The position numbers and the translations under genes were made by a program. This document shows positions 1-6,095 of a stretch of DNA of 7,520 nt, piece after piece; the stretch's first letter is position 1; every line of letters begins with the position of its first letter. The DNA comes from Fibrobacter succinogenes (GTDB taxonomy: Bacteria; Fibrobacterota; Fibrobacteria; Fibrobacterales; CADBQJ01). Location: contig CADBQJ010000116.1 of NCBI GenBank assembly GCA_902796785.1, positions 1 to 7,520 of the forward strand. Direction: 5' to 3'. Under the pieces are notes generated by a model. The model was not told the DNA's origin. It did not search any database and saw only the letters and a list, made by a program, of their open reading frames with translations.

Positions 1-183
1 CTGCACCAGCTCGACCAGGGCCACGGAGCTCTTCTCGGACTTGCGCGGGGCGGCCCAGAACGCCGCGGCGACGATCGCCGCGAGGGCCAGGTGGAAGAGG
101 AGCGAGGCGCCGAGGATGCCGCGGATCGAGTCTCCCGCGGGGGCGTCGAAGCGCAGGTCGGGGCAGCGTTCCTCCGGGATCAC
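1..183 (-). CDS. TolA/TonB-family energy transducer, N-terminal part only
   Basis: This is the first 61 codons of a gene that continues past the left edge. The predicted start is a GTG at 183-181 that overlaps the tolR stop as GTGA. The reading MIPEERCPDLRF... has a short cytoplasmic N-terminus, then one hydrophobic segment at about residues 22-45. S27 and H31 in that segment give the SxxxH motif (SLLFH) that TonB and TolA use to contact the ExbBD or TolQR motor. After the membrane come basic and charged residues and then VALVELVQ, as in the segment that precedes the periplasmic domain of these proteins. By family, it would carry proton-motive-force energy from the inner-membrane motor to the outer envelope. 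TolA and TonB cannot be told apart without the C-terminal domain; the TolQ/TolR character of its neighbours favours TolA. Confidence 0.72.
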   Translation of the reverse strand, partial: MIPEERCPDLRFDAPAGDSIRGILGASLLFHLALAAIVAAAFWAAPRKSEKSSVALVELVQ

Positions 184-602
184 CGCCTTTCTCCGCGCTC
201 CGGCCGGACCGGCGCCTCGGCGGTGAGGAATCCGACCTTGGTCACCCCGACCGCCTGCGCGCGCGCCACGACCTTCATCACCGCGCCGTAGGGGACGTCC
301 TCGTCGGAGTTGATCGCCACGGGGGACTCGCCGTCCCACTGCCGCAGCAGCTCGGGCCCGAAGCCCTCGAGGTCGACGGCCACGGTGCCCACGTAGATCC
401 TGCCGCCCTTGTCCACCGAAACGCGCAGCAGCCGGTCCTCCTCCATCCGCGGCGACTCCGTCTTGGGCAGGTCCACCTTCACGCCGCGCGTCATCATCGG
501 CGCGGTGATCATGAAGACGACGAGGATCGCGAAGACGACGTCGATCAGGTTGGTGAGGTTGAGCTCGGCCTGCGGGTTCTCGCGGCGGGCGGGACGTTTC
601 AT
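180..602 (-). CDS. tolR: TolR/ExbD-family proton channel subunit
   Basis: A 140-residue inner-membrane protein of the ExbD/TolR family, the partner of TolQ/ExbB in a proton-driven motor. It has a short basic cytoplasmic N-terminus, a single membrane helix at about residues 18-36, and a periplasmic domain of about 100 residues. D21 in NLIDVVF is the conserved proton-carrying aspartate. The stretch FMITAPMMTRGVKVDLPK (about 30-47) is closer to TolR than to ExbD by memory of those families. One small oddity is TNLID where TPLID or VPLID is usual. The ATG overlaps the tolQ stop (ATGA), with GGAG 8 bases upstream, and the gene ends in a GTGA overlap with the next one. It is therefore the middle gene of a translationally coupled operon. 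ExbD of a TonB system is the alternative reading. Confidence 0.88.
   Translation of the reverse strand: MKRPARRENPQAELNLTNLIDVVFAILVVFMITAPMMTRGVKVDLPKTESPRMEEDRLLRVSVDKGGRIYVGTVAVDLEGFGPELLRQWDGESPVAINSDEDVPYGAVMKVVARAQAVGVTKVGFLTAEAPVRPERGERR
184..194 (-). promoter_or_regulatory. Ribosome binding site for the TolA/TonB-like gene
   Basis: On the minus strand GGAG (194-191) lies 7 bases before the GTG at 183, inside the last codons of tolR. This site, together with the GTGA stop/start overlap, supports the GTG start. No ATG is available near the tolR stop. The tolQ/tolR junction has an almost identical arrangement (GGAG at 614-611, 8 bases before ATG), so both downstream genes are likely translated by coupling. 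Confidence 0.6.
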
Positions 603-1300
603 GCGCCCTTCTCCGAAACCGATTCGACGGCGGCCAGCTCGTCGCGCTTGAACATCGAGAGCACGCGCGAGCAGAAGTTGGCGTAGAAGACCTCGTTGCG
701 GTTCAGCCGCCCGACGAAGAGGTTGAAGGCGCCGGAGGCGGGGATGGCCACCAGGAGGCCCGCGATCGTCGTCACCAGGGCGGCGCCGATGCCGGGCGCC
801 ACGACGACCAGCTCGGCCGACCCGTGCTTCCCGATGGACCAGAGGCTGTCCATGATGCCCCAGACGGTGCCGAGCAGCCCGAGGAAGGGCGAGAGGTTGG
901 CGGCCACCGAGAGGAAGCCGTGGTAGCGGCTTTCGACCACGCGCTGCGTCTCGATGCCGCGCTGCGCGCTCTCCTCGAGCAGTCCGGCGCGGTGGTGCAG
1001 GTTGTCGTAGCTCACCTTGCCGGAGAGCTTGCTCGCCTCCACCAGCATCTCCTTGGCGATGCCGCGCAGGGGGCACTCCTCGCGTTCGTTCAGGCAGATG
1101 TCGCGCAGCTCGGCGAAGTGCGAGATCCTGTCGAACCGGCCGAGGAAGCGCTCGTTGGCGCGCGCCATCCTGCGCTGGAAGAGGAGCTTGCGGATGATGA
1201 CGCCCCAGCTGACGAAGGAGACCGCGGCCAGCAGGCCGACGATGACGACCGAGAAGGCGCCGGAGCCGAAAATCAAATGGACGAGGGAGAATTCCTGCAT
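599..1300 (-). CDS. tolQ: TolQ/ExbB-family (MotA/TolQ/ExbB) proton channel protein
   Basis: A 233-residue polytopic inner-membrane protein that forms the stator-like pentamer around a TolR dimer and conducts protons. Three membrane segments are visible. The first is at about 16-36 and includes VSFVSWGVIIRK, typical of TolQ. The second is at about 128-150 and includes PFLGLLGTVWGIM, the family signature. The third is at about 163-190 and includes GIGAALVTTIAGLLVAIPA. A charged cytoplasmic loop of about 90 residues lies between segments 1 and 2, as in the family. Length matches TolQ (about 230). The ATG at 1300 puts the first membrane helix where TolQ has it, but no Shine-Dalgarno sequence precedes it; a TATATT lies 6 bases upstream instead. 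It is the first gene of the tol operon, 68 bases after dnaA. Alternative: ExbB of a TonB or biopolymer uptake system. Confidence 0.88.
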   Translation of the reverse strand: MQEFSLVHLIFGSGAFSVVIVGLLAAVSFVSWGVIIRKLLFQRRMARANERFLGRFDRISHFAELRDICLNEREECPLRGIAKEMLVEASKLSGKVSYDNLHHRAGLLEESAQRGIETQRVVESRYHGFLSVAANLSPFLGLLGTVWGIMDSLWSIGKHGSAELVVVAPGIGAALVTTIAGLLVAIPASGAFNLFVGRLNRNEVFYANFCSRVLSMFKRDELAAVESVSEKGA

Positions 1301-1306
1301 GCCGAG

Positions 1307-1312
1307 AATATA
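1307..1312 (-). promoter_or_regulatory. Possible -10 element for the tol operon
   Basis: On the minus strand TATATT occupies 1312-1307, ending 6 bases before the tolQ ATG. There is no purine-rich ribosome site between it and the start. If this is a real -10, transcription would begin at or next to the ATG and the message would be leaderless. No convincing -35 is present at the expected distance (the sequence there is GC-rich). It could also be chance in a short non-coding gap. Confidence 0.25.
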
Positions 1313-1324
1313 CCAATCCGGAAC

Positions 1325-1342
1325 GCGCCACGGCCGCGGCGC
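1325..1342 (-). other. GC-rich hairpin between dnaA and tolQ
   Basis: A 7-bp stem (one G-T wobble on the minus strand) closes on a GGCC loop. It lies about 27 bases after the dnaA stop codon. It could slow or partly end dnaA transcription, or protect the 3' end of its message. No T-run follows it, so it is not a standard intrinsic terminator and dnaA to tolQ read-through remains possible. Confidence 0.3.
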
Positions 1343-1368
1343 GGAGGGGCGGGAGGCGGAGGGATGGG

Positions 1369-2763
1369 CTAGTTGCCGGCGTTGCGCAGCCGGACGAGCC
1401 GGTCGCGGAGGGTCTCGACCCGGTCGGCGAGGTCGGGGTCGACGGAGAGGAGCTCCTCGGCGCTCTTCAGCGCGGCGGAGACCGTGGAGAAGTCGCGGTT
1501 GAAGAAGAAGCCGATGGAGTGGAGCGTCTGGTCGAGGAGGATGCGCGCGAGGTACATGGCCACCTTGCGGGGCAGCGCGAACTCCTTGAGGCGGCTCTTG
1601 CCCTTGAGGTGCTCGGCGGTCACCCCGAAGGCGTGGGCCGTCTCGGCGGCGACCGTCTCGAGCGAGAGGGGGCTCCGGCTGTCGCGGATGCGGTCGGCGA
1701 GGATGGACTGGGCCAGCTCGAGCGTGCACTCGCGGCCGAAGAGCGACCGGTAGGAGGTGAGCTTGAGGAGGACCCCCTCGAGGGTGCGGACGTCGGTCGC
1801 CTCGTTCTCGGCCACGAACTCCATCACCTCGTCGGAGAGGCGGGAGCCGGGGTCGACCATGTTCATCTTGGCGCGGATGATCTCCATGCGCAGCGCGCGG
1901 TCGGGGATCTCCATCTGGAGGGTCAGCCCGCCGGCCATCGCCTTCGCCACGGCGCCGTCGGTCCAGTTGAGCCGCTCGATCGGCTTGTCGCTGACCGCCA
2001 CGACCTGCTTGCCGCGGGCGAGGAGGTCCTGCACCAGGAGCGCGAACTGCTGCGTCATCCAGACCTTGCCGACGAGGAACTGCACGTCGTCGACCAGCAG
2101 GATGTCCGCGCGGCGGTAGTCGGCGAAGGCGCGGTCGCGGTCGTGGATCAGCTCCACCACCAGCTGCTCGGAGGTGCGCAGCATCACCCGTTCGGCGGTG
2201 CGCGTCTCCCAGGCCTGCGCGCCGAGGGCGTGGAGCAGGTGGGTCTTGCCCAGGCCGGAGCCGCCGTGCAGCACCAGAGGGTTGAGCCCTGCGGTCCCGG
2301 GGGCCTCGCTCACCTGGCGGCAGGCACTCAATGCCATCCGGTTGGCGGGCCCCTCGACGAAGGTGTCGAAGCGGTAGCGTTCGTCGAACGCCGGCCGCTC
2401 TCTCCTGCGGATCGGTTCGGGATGCACGGGCGCGATCTTCGCCGCGACGACCGGAGGACGGAGTTCCGCCCCGGCGAGCAGCGAAGGATCGACGACGAAG
2501 TCGACGGAGAGCGCGGAAGGGCAGAGGCCCGAGGCGATTTCGAGCAGTCTGCCGCGGATCCGCGGGTCGGTCAGGCGCTGGACGTGGGAGGCGGAGGGGA
2601 CGCGGACCTTCAGGGTCCCGTCGGCCTCCAGCTGGAGCGGAGCGCGGCCGATCCAGGAGTTGACGAAGAACGCGCCCAGCCCGTCTTCCCAGGCTTTGCG
2701 CACGGTTTCGCCGTCAAAAGGCGACGCTTCCCCGTGCAGGGCGAGATTCTCATCTGTCAACAT
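1369..2763 (-). CDS. dnaA: DnaA-family replication initiator, divergent
   Basis: A 464-residue protein of normal DnaA length, the AAA+ initiator that binds DnaA boxes and opens the origin. A domain I-like region lies at about 15-80 (FFVNSWIGRAPLQL resembles the usual FxTWIxPL), followed by a linker at about 95-128. The AAA+ core has Walker A GGSGLGKTH (167-175), Walker B ILLVDDVQF (221-229), sensor I VVAVSDKP (254-261) and sensor II R326 in DVRTLEG. DNA-binding domain IV (about 363-464) contains LPRKVAMYLAR and FFFNRDFSTV. Odd features: both box VII arginines align with A271 and A275; the helix-turn-helix is one residue short; and H is replaced by F425. I chose the ATG at 2763 because it gives family length and has GGGGAG 11 bases upstream. 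In-frame ATGs at 2796 and 2868 would extend it by 11 or 35 residues without family support. It is either the main DnaA of a divergent lineage or a DnaA paralogue. Confidence 0.88.
   Translation of the reverse strand: MLTDENLALHGEASPFDGETVRKAWEDGLGAFFVNSWIGRAPLQLEADGTLKVRVPSASHVQRLTDPRIRGRLLEIASGLCPSALSVDFVVDPSLLAGAELRPPVVAAKIAPVHPEPIRRRERPAFDERYRFDTFVEGPANRMALSACRQVSEAPGTAGLNPLVLHGGSGLGKTHLLHALGAQAWETRTAERVMLRTSEQLVVELIHDRDRAFADYRRADILLVDDVQFLVGKVWMTQQFALLVQDLLARGKQVVAVSDKPIERLNWTDGAVAKAMAGGLTLQMEIPDRALRMEIIRAKMNMVDPGSRLSDEVMEFVAENEATDVRTLEGVLLKLTSYRSLFGRECTLELAQSILADRIRDSRSPLSLETVAAETAHAFGVTAEHLKGKSRLKEFALPRKVAMYLARILLDQTLHSIGFFFNRDFSTVSAALKSAEELLSVDPDLADRVETLRDRLVRLRNAGN
2754..2762 (+). promoter_or_regulatory. 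Candidate DnaA box over the dnaA start codon
   Basis: The plus strand reads CTGTCAACA, identical to the copy at 2971-2979. On the minus strand it covers the TG of the dnaA ATG and the next two codons, so some or all of the match could be coincidence with coding sequence. If bound by DnaA it would favour autorepression. Confidence 0.35.
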
Positions 2764-2798
2764 ATTATAAACAACTCCCCATCCGCAGAATGACATGT

Positions 2799-2813
2799 CC
2801 GGCCTTTGGCCGG
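2799..2813. repeat. Short perfect inverted repeat in the dnaA leader
   Basis: A 6-bp GC-only stem (CCGGCC/GGCCGG) with a 3-base loop lies 36 bases upstream of the chosen dnaA ATG. In an RNA with a distal start it would form a stable hairpin ahead of the ribosome site. In an extended dnaA reading it would be coding. It also creates an 8-base GGCCGGCC palindrome at 2808-2815. Confidence 0.4.
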
Positions 2814-2960
2814 CCCTCTTCTCGAAATCTAGTAAAGGACTTCGGCGAGCGGATCGGGAATTTTGCATTTCTGGAGAAAACCGCGAAACCGGATTGAAAT
2901 CAGCGATTTTCCATCAAGAGCGTCCGCGTTTCGATGGAGTCCGTTGCGAAAGGAAACGAG

Positions 2961-2979
2961 TTGTCAACACCTGTCAACA
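2961..2979 (+). promoter_or_regulatory. Tandem candidate DnaA boxes
   Basis: TTGTCAACA (2961-2969) and CTGTCAACA (2971-2979) are direct repeats with start points exactly 10 bases apart, one helical turn. They differ from the E. coli consensus TTATCCACA at position 3 (G for A) and position 6 (A for C), and the second also at position 1. Tandem placement on one DNA face upstream of dnaA is what initiator or autoregulatory sites look like. Binding by this DnaA is inferred. Confidence 0.45.
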
Positions 2980-3004
2980 TTTCATCCCCATTTTTTGCCG
3001 CAAC

Positions 3005-3013
3005 TTATCAACA
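3005..3013 (+). promoter_or_regulatory. Candidate DnaA box TTATCAACA
   Basis: This is one mismatch (position 6, A for C) from TTATCCACA, and it shares TCAACA with the tandem pair in the same orientation. It is the best consensus match in the non-coding region and lies next to a TAGAAT hexamer that could be a dnaA -10 element. Confidence 0.5.
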
Positions 3014-3033
3014 TTCTAGCCACTTTGCGGCAG

Positions 3034-3071
3034 AAAAAATCGCCCCGCGAAAACGGAGCCGTTTCGAGGCG
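3034..3071 (-). terminator. Probable intrinsic terminator after uvrB
   Basis: On the minus strand CGCC-T-CGAAAC, loop GGCTCC, GTTTTCG and GGCG form an imperfect hairpin with one bulge and a small internal loop. The run ATTTTTT (3040-3034) follows directly. It starts 72 bases after the uvrB stop. It would separate uvrB transcription from dnaA. The imperfect stem is the main doubt. Confidence 0.5.
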
Positions 3072-3142
3072 TTTCGCCCCTTGACAAAGGATACATCAAA
3101 ACCTCAACGGTCGGGGCGCTCCGCAATCTTCAGATACGAAAT

Positions 3143-5239
3143 TCACGAGCCCCGACGATTCGGGCCTTCGGAGAGCTTCAGCATGACGTCGCGCCAGTGC
3201 GCGGCGCTCTCGAAGTCGAGTTTTTCCGACGCTTCGAGCATCTTCGCCCGGGCCTCCTCGGCCGTGCGCGCCTCGCCCGGAACGCCCGCGGGATCGAAGG
3301 GACGGGCCTCTTCGCGCAGCCAGTCCTCCTCCGCGGCCTCCACCTCGCCCATCCGGTCGCGCCAGGATCCGCCGCGCCGCCCGCGGCCGGACTTCGCGGC
3401 GCGCGACCGCTCGGCCCGCTCCTTCGCCGCCTGCAGCTCGGCCAGCTCGCCGCGGACCTCGCGCTTCACCGACCGCGGCTCGATCCCGTGCTCCTCGTTG
3501 AACTTCTTCTGCAGCTCGCGCCGGCGCAGGGTCTCGTCGATCGCGGCCTTCATGGAGTCGGTCATCGAGTCGGCGTAGAGCACCACCCGCCCGTGGACGT
3601 TGCGGGCGGCGCGCCCCATCGTCTGGACCAGCGAGCGGCGCGACCGGAGGAACCCCTCCTTGTCGGCGTCGAGGATCGCCACGAGCGACACCTCGGGGAT
3701 GTCGAGCCCCTCGCGCAGCAGGTTGATCCCCACCAGCACGTCGAACTCGCCCAGCCGCAGCGAGCGGACGATGGAGCTGCGCTCCAGCGACTCGACGTCG
3801 GAGTGGAGGTAGCGCACCTTCTCGCCCATCTCGGAGAGGAAGTCGGTGAGCCGCTCGGCCATGCGCTTGGTGAGCGTGGTGACCAGCGCCCGCTCCCCGC
3901 GGGCCTTGACCTCGCGGATCTCCTCCAGCAGGTGCTCCATCTGCCCCTCGGTGCCGTGGATCTCCACCTCGGGGTCGAGGAGCCCGGTGGGCCGGATGAT
4001 CTGCTCCACCGCGACGCCGCCGCACTTCTCCAGCTCGTAGTCGCCGGGCGTGGCGGAGAGGAAGAGCACGCGGTCGGGCATCGCCGCCTCGAACTCGTCG
4101 AAGTTCATCGGACGGTTGTCGAGCGCGCAGGGAAGGCGGAAGCCGTAGTCCACGAGCGTCTGCTTGCGCTGGCGGTCGCCGTTGGACATCCCGCGCACCT
4201 GGGGCACGCTGACGTGCGACTCGTCGACCACCAGGAACCAGTCGTCGCGGAAGAAGTCGAGCAGGCAGTGCGGCCGCGACCCCGGCGGGCGGTTCTCGAT
4301 GATGCGCGAGTAGTTCTCGATGCCCGAGACGAACCCGGTCTCGCGGAGCATCTCCGCGTCGCGCTTGACGCGCTCCTCCAGCCGCTGCGCCTCGAGCAGC
4401 TTTCCCTCGGCGCGGAACTCCTCCAGGCGCTTCGCCAGCTCCTCGCGGATCTCGCGGACCACGCGGCCGACGTCCTCCTGGCGCGCGGCGAAGGGGCGCG
4501 CGGGGACGATCACGGTCCTCTCCATCGTCTCGATCGGATGGCCGTCCGTCGCGTCGACCAGCGAGAGCTTCTCGATCTCGTCGCCGAAGAAGCGGACGCG
4601 GAGGATCCAGTCCTCGTTCGCCGGGCGCAGGTCGACCACGTCGCCGCGCACGCGGAAGCAGCCGCGCGCCGTCTCGTAGTCGTTGCGGCGGTACTGCACG
4701 CGCACCAGGGCGCGGAGGAAGTCGTCGCGGTCGAACGTCTGCCCCGTCGCCACCGGGATCATGGCGTTCTCGAACTCGTCGGGCGAGCCCAGGCCGTAGA
4801 TGCACGAGACCGAGGCCACCACGATGGTGTCGGGGCGCGAGAGGAGGCTGGTGGCGGCGTGGATCCGCAGCTTCTCGATCTCGTCGTTGATCGACGCGTC
4901 CTTCTCGATGAAGGTGTCGCTCTGCACCACGTAGGCTTCGGGCTGGTAGTAGTCGTAGTAGCTGATGAAGTACTCGACCGCGTTGTGCGGGAAGAACTCG
5001 CGGAACTCCTGGTAGAGCTGCGCGGCGAGCGTCTTGTTGTGCGTGAGGACGAGCGTCGGGCGCCCGATGCGCTGGATCAGGTTGGCGACGGTGAAGGTCT
5101 TGCCGGAGCCCGTGACGCCGAGGAGCGTCTGGAACCGCTCGCCGGAGCGGAAGGCCGATTCGATGGCCTCGACGGCCTTGGGCTGGTCGCCCGCGAGGTC
5201 GTAGGGGGCCTCGAGGCGGAAGCGGACCTTCTCCGGCAT
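3143..5239 (-). CDS. uvrB: Excinuclease ABC subunit B
   Basis: A 698-residue UvrB, the helicase-fold damage-verification subunit that takes DNA from UvrA and recruits UvrC for the dual incision in nucleotide excision repair. Walker A GVTGSGKT lies at 41-48. The DNA-inserting beta-hairpin region, with its tyrosine cluster ([14 protein letters not shown]), is at about 90-103 and is followed by [18 protein letters not shown]. Helicase motif II VVDESH is at 337-342, SATPGD at 395-400, and motif [11 protein letters not shown] at 539-547. A UVR domain that binds UvrC closes the protein at about 658-693. Length fits the family (about 660-700), with a charged linker at about 600-655. The ATG has a strong GGAGG site 6 bases upstream (5250-5246). 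It lies 28 bases after the TPR gene and is probably in the same transcript. No key motif is missing. Confidence 0.97.
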   Translation of the reverse strand: MPEKVRFRLEAPYDLAGDQPKAVEAIESAFRSGERFQTLLGVTGSGKTFTVANLIQRIGRPTLVLTHNKTLAAQLYQEFREFFPHNAVEYFISYYDYYQPEAYVVQSDTFIEKDASINDEIEKLRIHAATSLLSRPDTIVVASVSCIYGLGSPDEFENAMIPVATGQTFDRDDFLRALVRVQYRRNDYETARGCFRVRGDVVDLRPANEDWILRVRFFGDEIEKLSLVDATDGHPIETMERTVIVPARPFAARQEDVGRVVREIREELAKRLEEFRAEGKLLEAQRLEERVKRDAEMLRETGFVSGIENYSRIIENRPPGSRPHCLLDFFRDDWFLVVDESHVSVPQVRGMSNGDRQRKQTLVDYGFRLPCALDNRPMNFDEFEAAMPDRVLFLSATPGDYELEKCGGVAVEQIIRPTGLLDPEVEIHGTEGQMEHLLEEIREVKARGERALVTTLTKRMAERLTDFLSEMGEKVRYLHSDVESLERSSIVRSLRLGEFDVLVGINLLREGLDIPEVSLVAILDADKEGFLRSRRSLVQTMGRAARNVHGRVVLYADSMTDSMKAAIDETLRRRELQKKFNEEHGIEPRSVKREVRGELAELQAAKERAERSRAAKSGRGRRGGSWRDRMGEVEAAEEDWLREEARPFDPAGVPGEARTAEEARAKMLEASEKLDFESAAHWRDVMLKLSEGPNRRGS

Positions 5240-5267
5240 CGGCGTCCTCCGGTCCGGTCCGCCGGGA

Positions 5268-6008
5268 TCAGATGGCGTTCAGCAGCGTCCGGGCCTGGGA
5301 GGCGGCGCGGGAGTCGCCGTAGCTGGTCAGGATGCGTTCGCAGGCGGCCTTCGCCTTCTCCTTGTCGCCCGTCTCCAGGCGGACGAAGGCGAGCTTGAGG
5401 AGGGCGTCGGGCACCAGGGCCACGTCGTCGAACGACTCCTTGCCGGCGGCCTGTTCGCGGGCGGTGCCGGAGCGCTTGCCGTAGGAGGAGACGAAGGATT
5501 CCCATTCGGCGGCGGCCGCGGCCCAGTCGCCCTTCTGCATCAGCGTGGAGGCGAGGCCGTGGCGGGCGGCGGCGGCGATCATGTCGACGGAGCCGGCGTC
5601 CTTGGCGCTGGCGCGGAAGGCGGTTTCGGCGGCGGCGAAGTCGCGTTCGAGGTAGTGGATGTTGGCCAGCAGCAGCTCCGCCTTGGCGCGGACGAGCGCG
5701 GTGGAGGGGTTGGTCGCGAGGAACTTCTCGAGCTCGGCCTTCTCGTCGGCGAAGTTCCCGGCTTCGCGGGCGGCCAGGGCCTCGCCCAGCGCGGCGGCGT
5801 CCTTGTCGGCCTTGGAGCGCACGCCCTCGACGGCGTAGAAGGCGCCCAGCGCGACGGCGAGGACGACCGCGGCGACGGCGATCAGCTGGTTGGTGCGGCG
5901 GGGGAATTCGGCCTGGAGCCGGTCGACGGCGTCGCCGACCTTCTGCTGGAAGCGGTCCTTGCGTTGGTAGTCGGCGGGATTGGGCAGCGGATTCACGGGA
6001 GTTGCCAT
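5268..6008 (-). CDS. Membrane-anchored TPR protein, CpoB/YfgM-like
   Basis: A 246-residue protein with a polar 40-residue N-terminus, one membrane helix at about 41-62 (QLIAVAAVVLAVALGAFYAV), and then an all-helical domain expected in the periplasm. At least three TPR-like units are visible, at about 105-138, 145-175 and 199-230. The last reads PDALLKLAFVRLETGDKEKA followed by LTSYGDSRAASQARTLL, which closely recalls the C-terminal repeats of CpoB/YbgF, the Tol-associated coordinator of cell-wall synthesis and outer-membrane constriction. The membrane anchor and overall layout instead resemble YfgM, which works with SecYEG and chaperones. The start has AAGG 8 bases upstream and gives a complete membrane anchor; the long upstream extension of the frame runs antisense through the GHL10-like gene and is not real. 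It precedes uvrB by 28 bases. The exact function is not settled. Confidence 0.82.
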   Translation of the reverse strand: MATPVNPLPNPADYQRKDRFQQKVGDAVDRLQAEFPRRTNQLIAVAAVVLAVALGAFYAVEGVRSKADKDAAALGEALAAREAGNFADEKAELEKFLATNPSTALVRAKAELLLANIHYLERDFAAAETAFRASAKDAGSVDMIAAAARHGLASTLMQKGDWAAAAAEWESFVSSYGKRSGTAREQAAGKESFDDVALVPDALLKLAFVRLETGDKEKAKAACERILTSYGDSRAASQARTLLNAI

Positions 6009-6041
6009 TGTGCTTGCCTTGGGCGCTAGGCCGAAAAGGGG

Positions 6042-6073
6042 ATTTGCTCGGACGCCGAATGTAGCAAATTTGC
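6042..6073. promoter_or_regulatory. Inverted GCAAAT half-sites between divergent genes
   Basis: ATTTGCT (6042-6048) and AGCAAAT (6063-6069) form a 7-bp inverted repeat with a 14-base spacer. The right arm also belongs to a perfect 10-bp palindrome GCAAATTTGC (6064-6073). The whole set lies in the 87-base divergent gap between the TPR and GHL10-like genes, where an operator could control either or both. The spacer can itself pair (CGG-ACG-CCG), so an RNA hairpin is an alternative. No regulator is identified. Confidence 0.35.
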
Positions 6074-6082
6074 GCGAACGGC

Positions 6083-6088
6083 TAGATT
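6083..6088 (+). promoter_or_regulatory. Possible -10 element for the GHL10-like gene
   Basis: TAGATT ends 7 bases before the ATG at 6096. The intervening bases (TGGGGGC) put the G-run one base from the start codon, too close to act as a usual ribosome site. As at tolQ, this spacing would give a message starting at or near the ATG. The octamer TAGATTTG also fits the Bacteroidota-type TAnnTTTG -7 motif, but no matching TTTG was found 19-21 bases upstream. Confidence 0.25.
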
Positions 6089-6095
6089 TGGGGGC

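Larger units (their letters stand above)
2764..3033. promoter_or_regulatory. dnaA upstream region, possible oriC
   Basis: About 270 non-coding bases, clearly AT-richer than the flanking genes, lie between the uvrB terminator and dnaA. They hold three YTRTCAACA 9-mers (2961, 2971, 3005), a T6 run at 2991-2996, and a perfect CCGGCC-TTT-GGCCGG hairpin at 2799-2813 that would sit in the dnaA leader. Several TA-rich hexamers on the minus strand could be -10 elements (TAGAAT at 3020-3015, TAGATT at 2831-2826), but none has a good -35 at 16-18 bases. TTGACA also appears twice on the minus strand, though only as part of the 9-mers. A dnaA promoter must lie here if the uvrB terminator works. A role as replication origin is inference from the boxes and the neighbouring dnaA. 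Confidence 0.45.

Noticed and set aside
2764..2769. A perfect TATAAT on the minus strand directly next to the dnaA ATG.
   Set aside because: As a -10 element it would start transcription inside the gene, after the ATG at 2763, and there is no -35 at the right distance. Most likely chance in an AT-rich leader.
1519..2793. A 424-residue plus-strand open frame opposite dnaA, and a 733-residue one opposite uvrB (3197-5398).
   Set aside because: Both are antisense shadows of well-supported genes in high-GC DNA: low-complexity, rich in H, L, E, R, D and V, with no recognisable domain.
2764..2868. Longer dnaA starts at ATG 2868 or 2796.
   Set aside because: The added residues do not resemble DnaA domain I, there is no good ribosome site at 2868, and the 2763 start gives normal family length. 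The 2796 start (with AAAGG 7 bases upstream) cannot be fully excluded.
2899..2913. Imperfect hairpin around GAAATC-AGC-GATTTTC.
   Set aside because: A short AT-rich stem with a bulge and no link to any gene end; too weak to call.
3081..3086. TTGACA on the plus strand as a -35 element for a rightward promoter.
   Set aside because: No -10-like hexamer lies 16-18 bases downstream, and no rightward gene follows.
3096..4805. A 569-residue minus-strand open frame overlapping uvrB in another frame.
   Set aside because: Arg/Pro/Gly/Ala-rich out-of-frame translation of uvrB; the 3143-5239 frame carries every UvrB motif.
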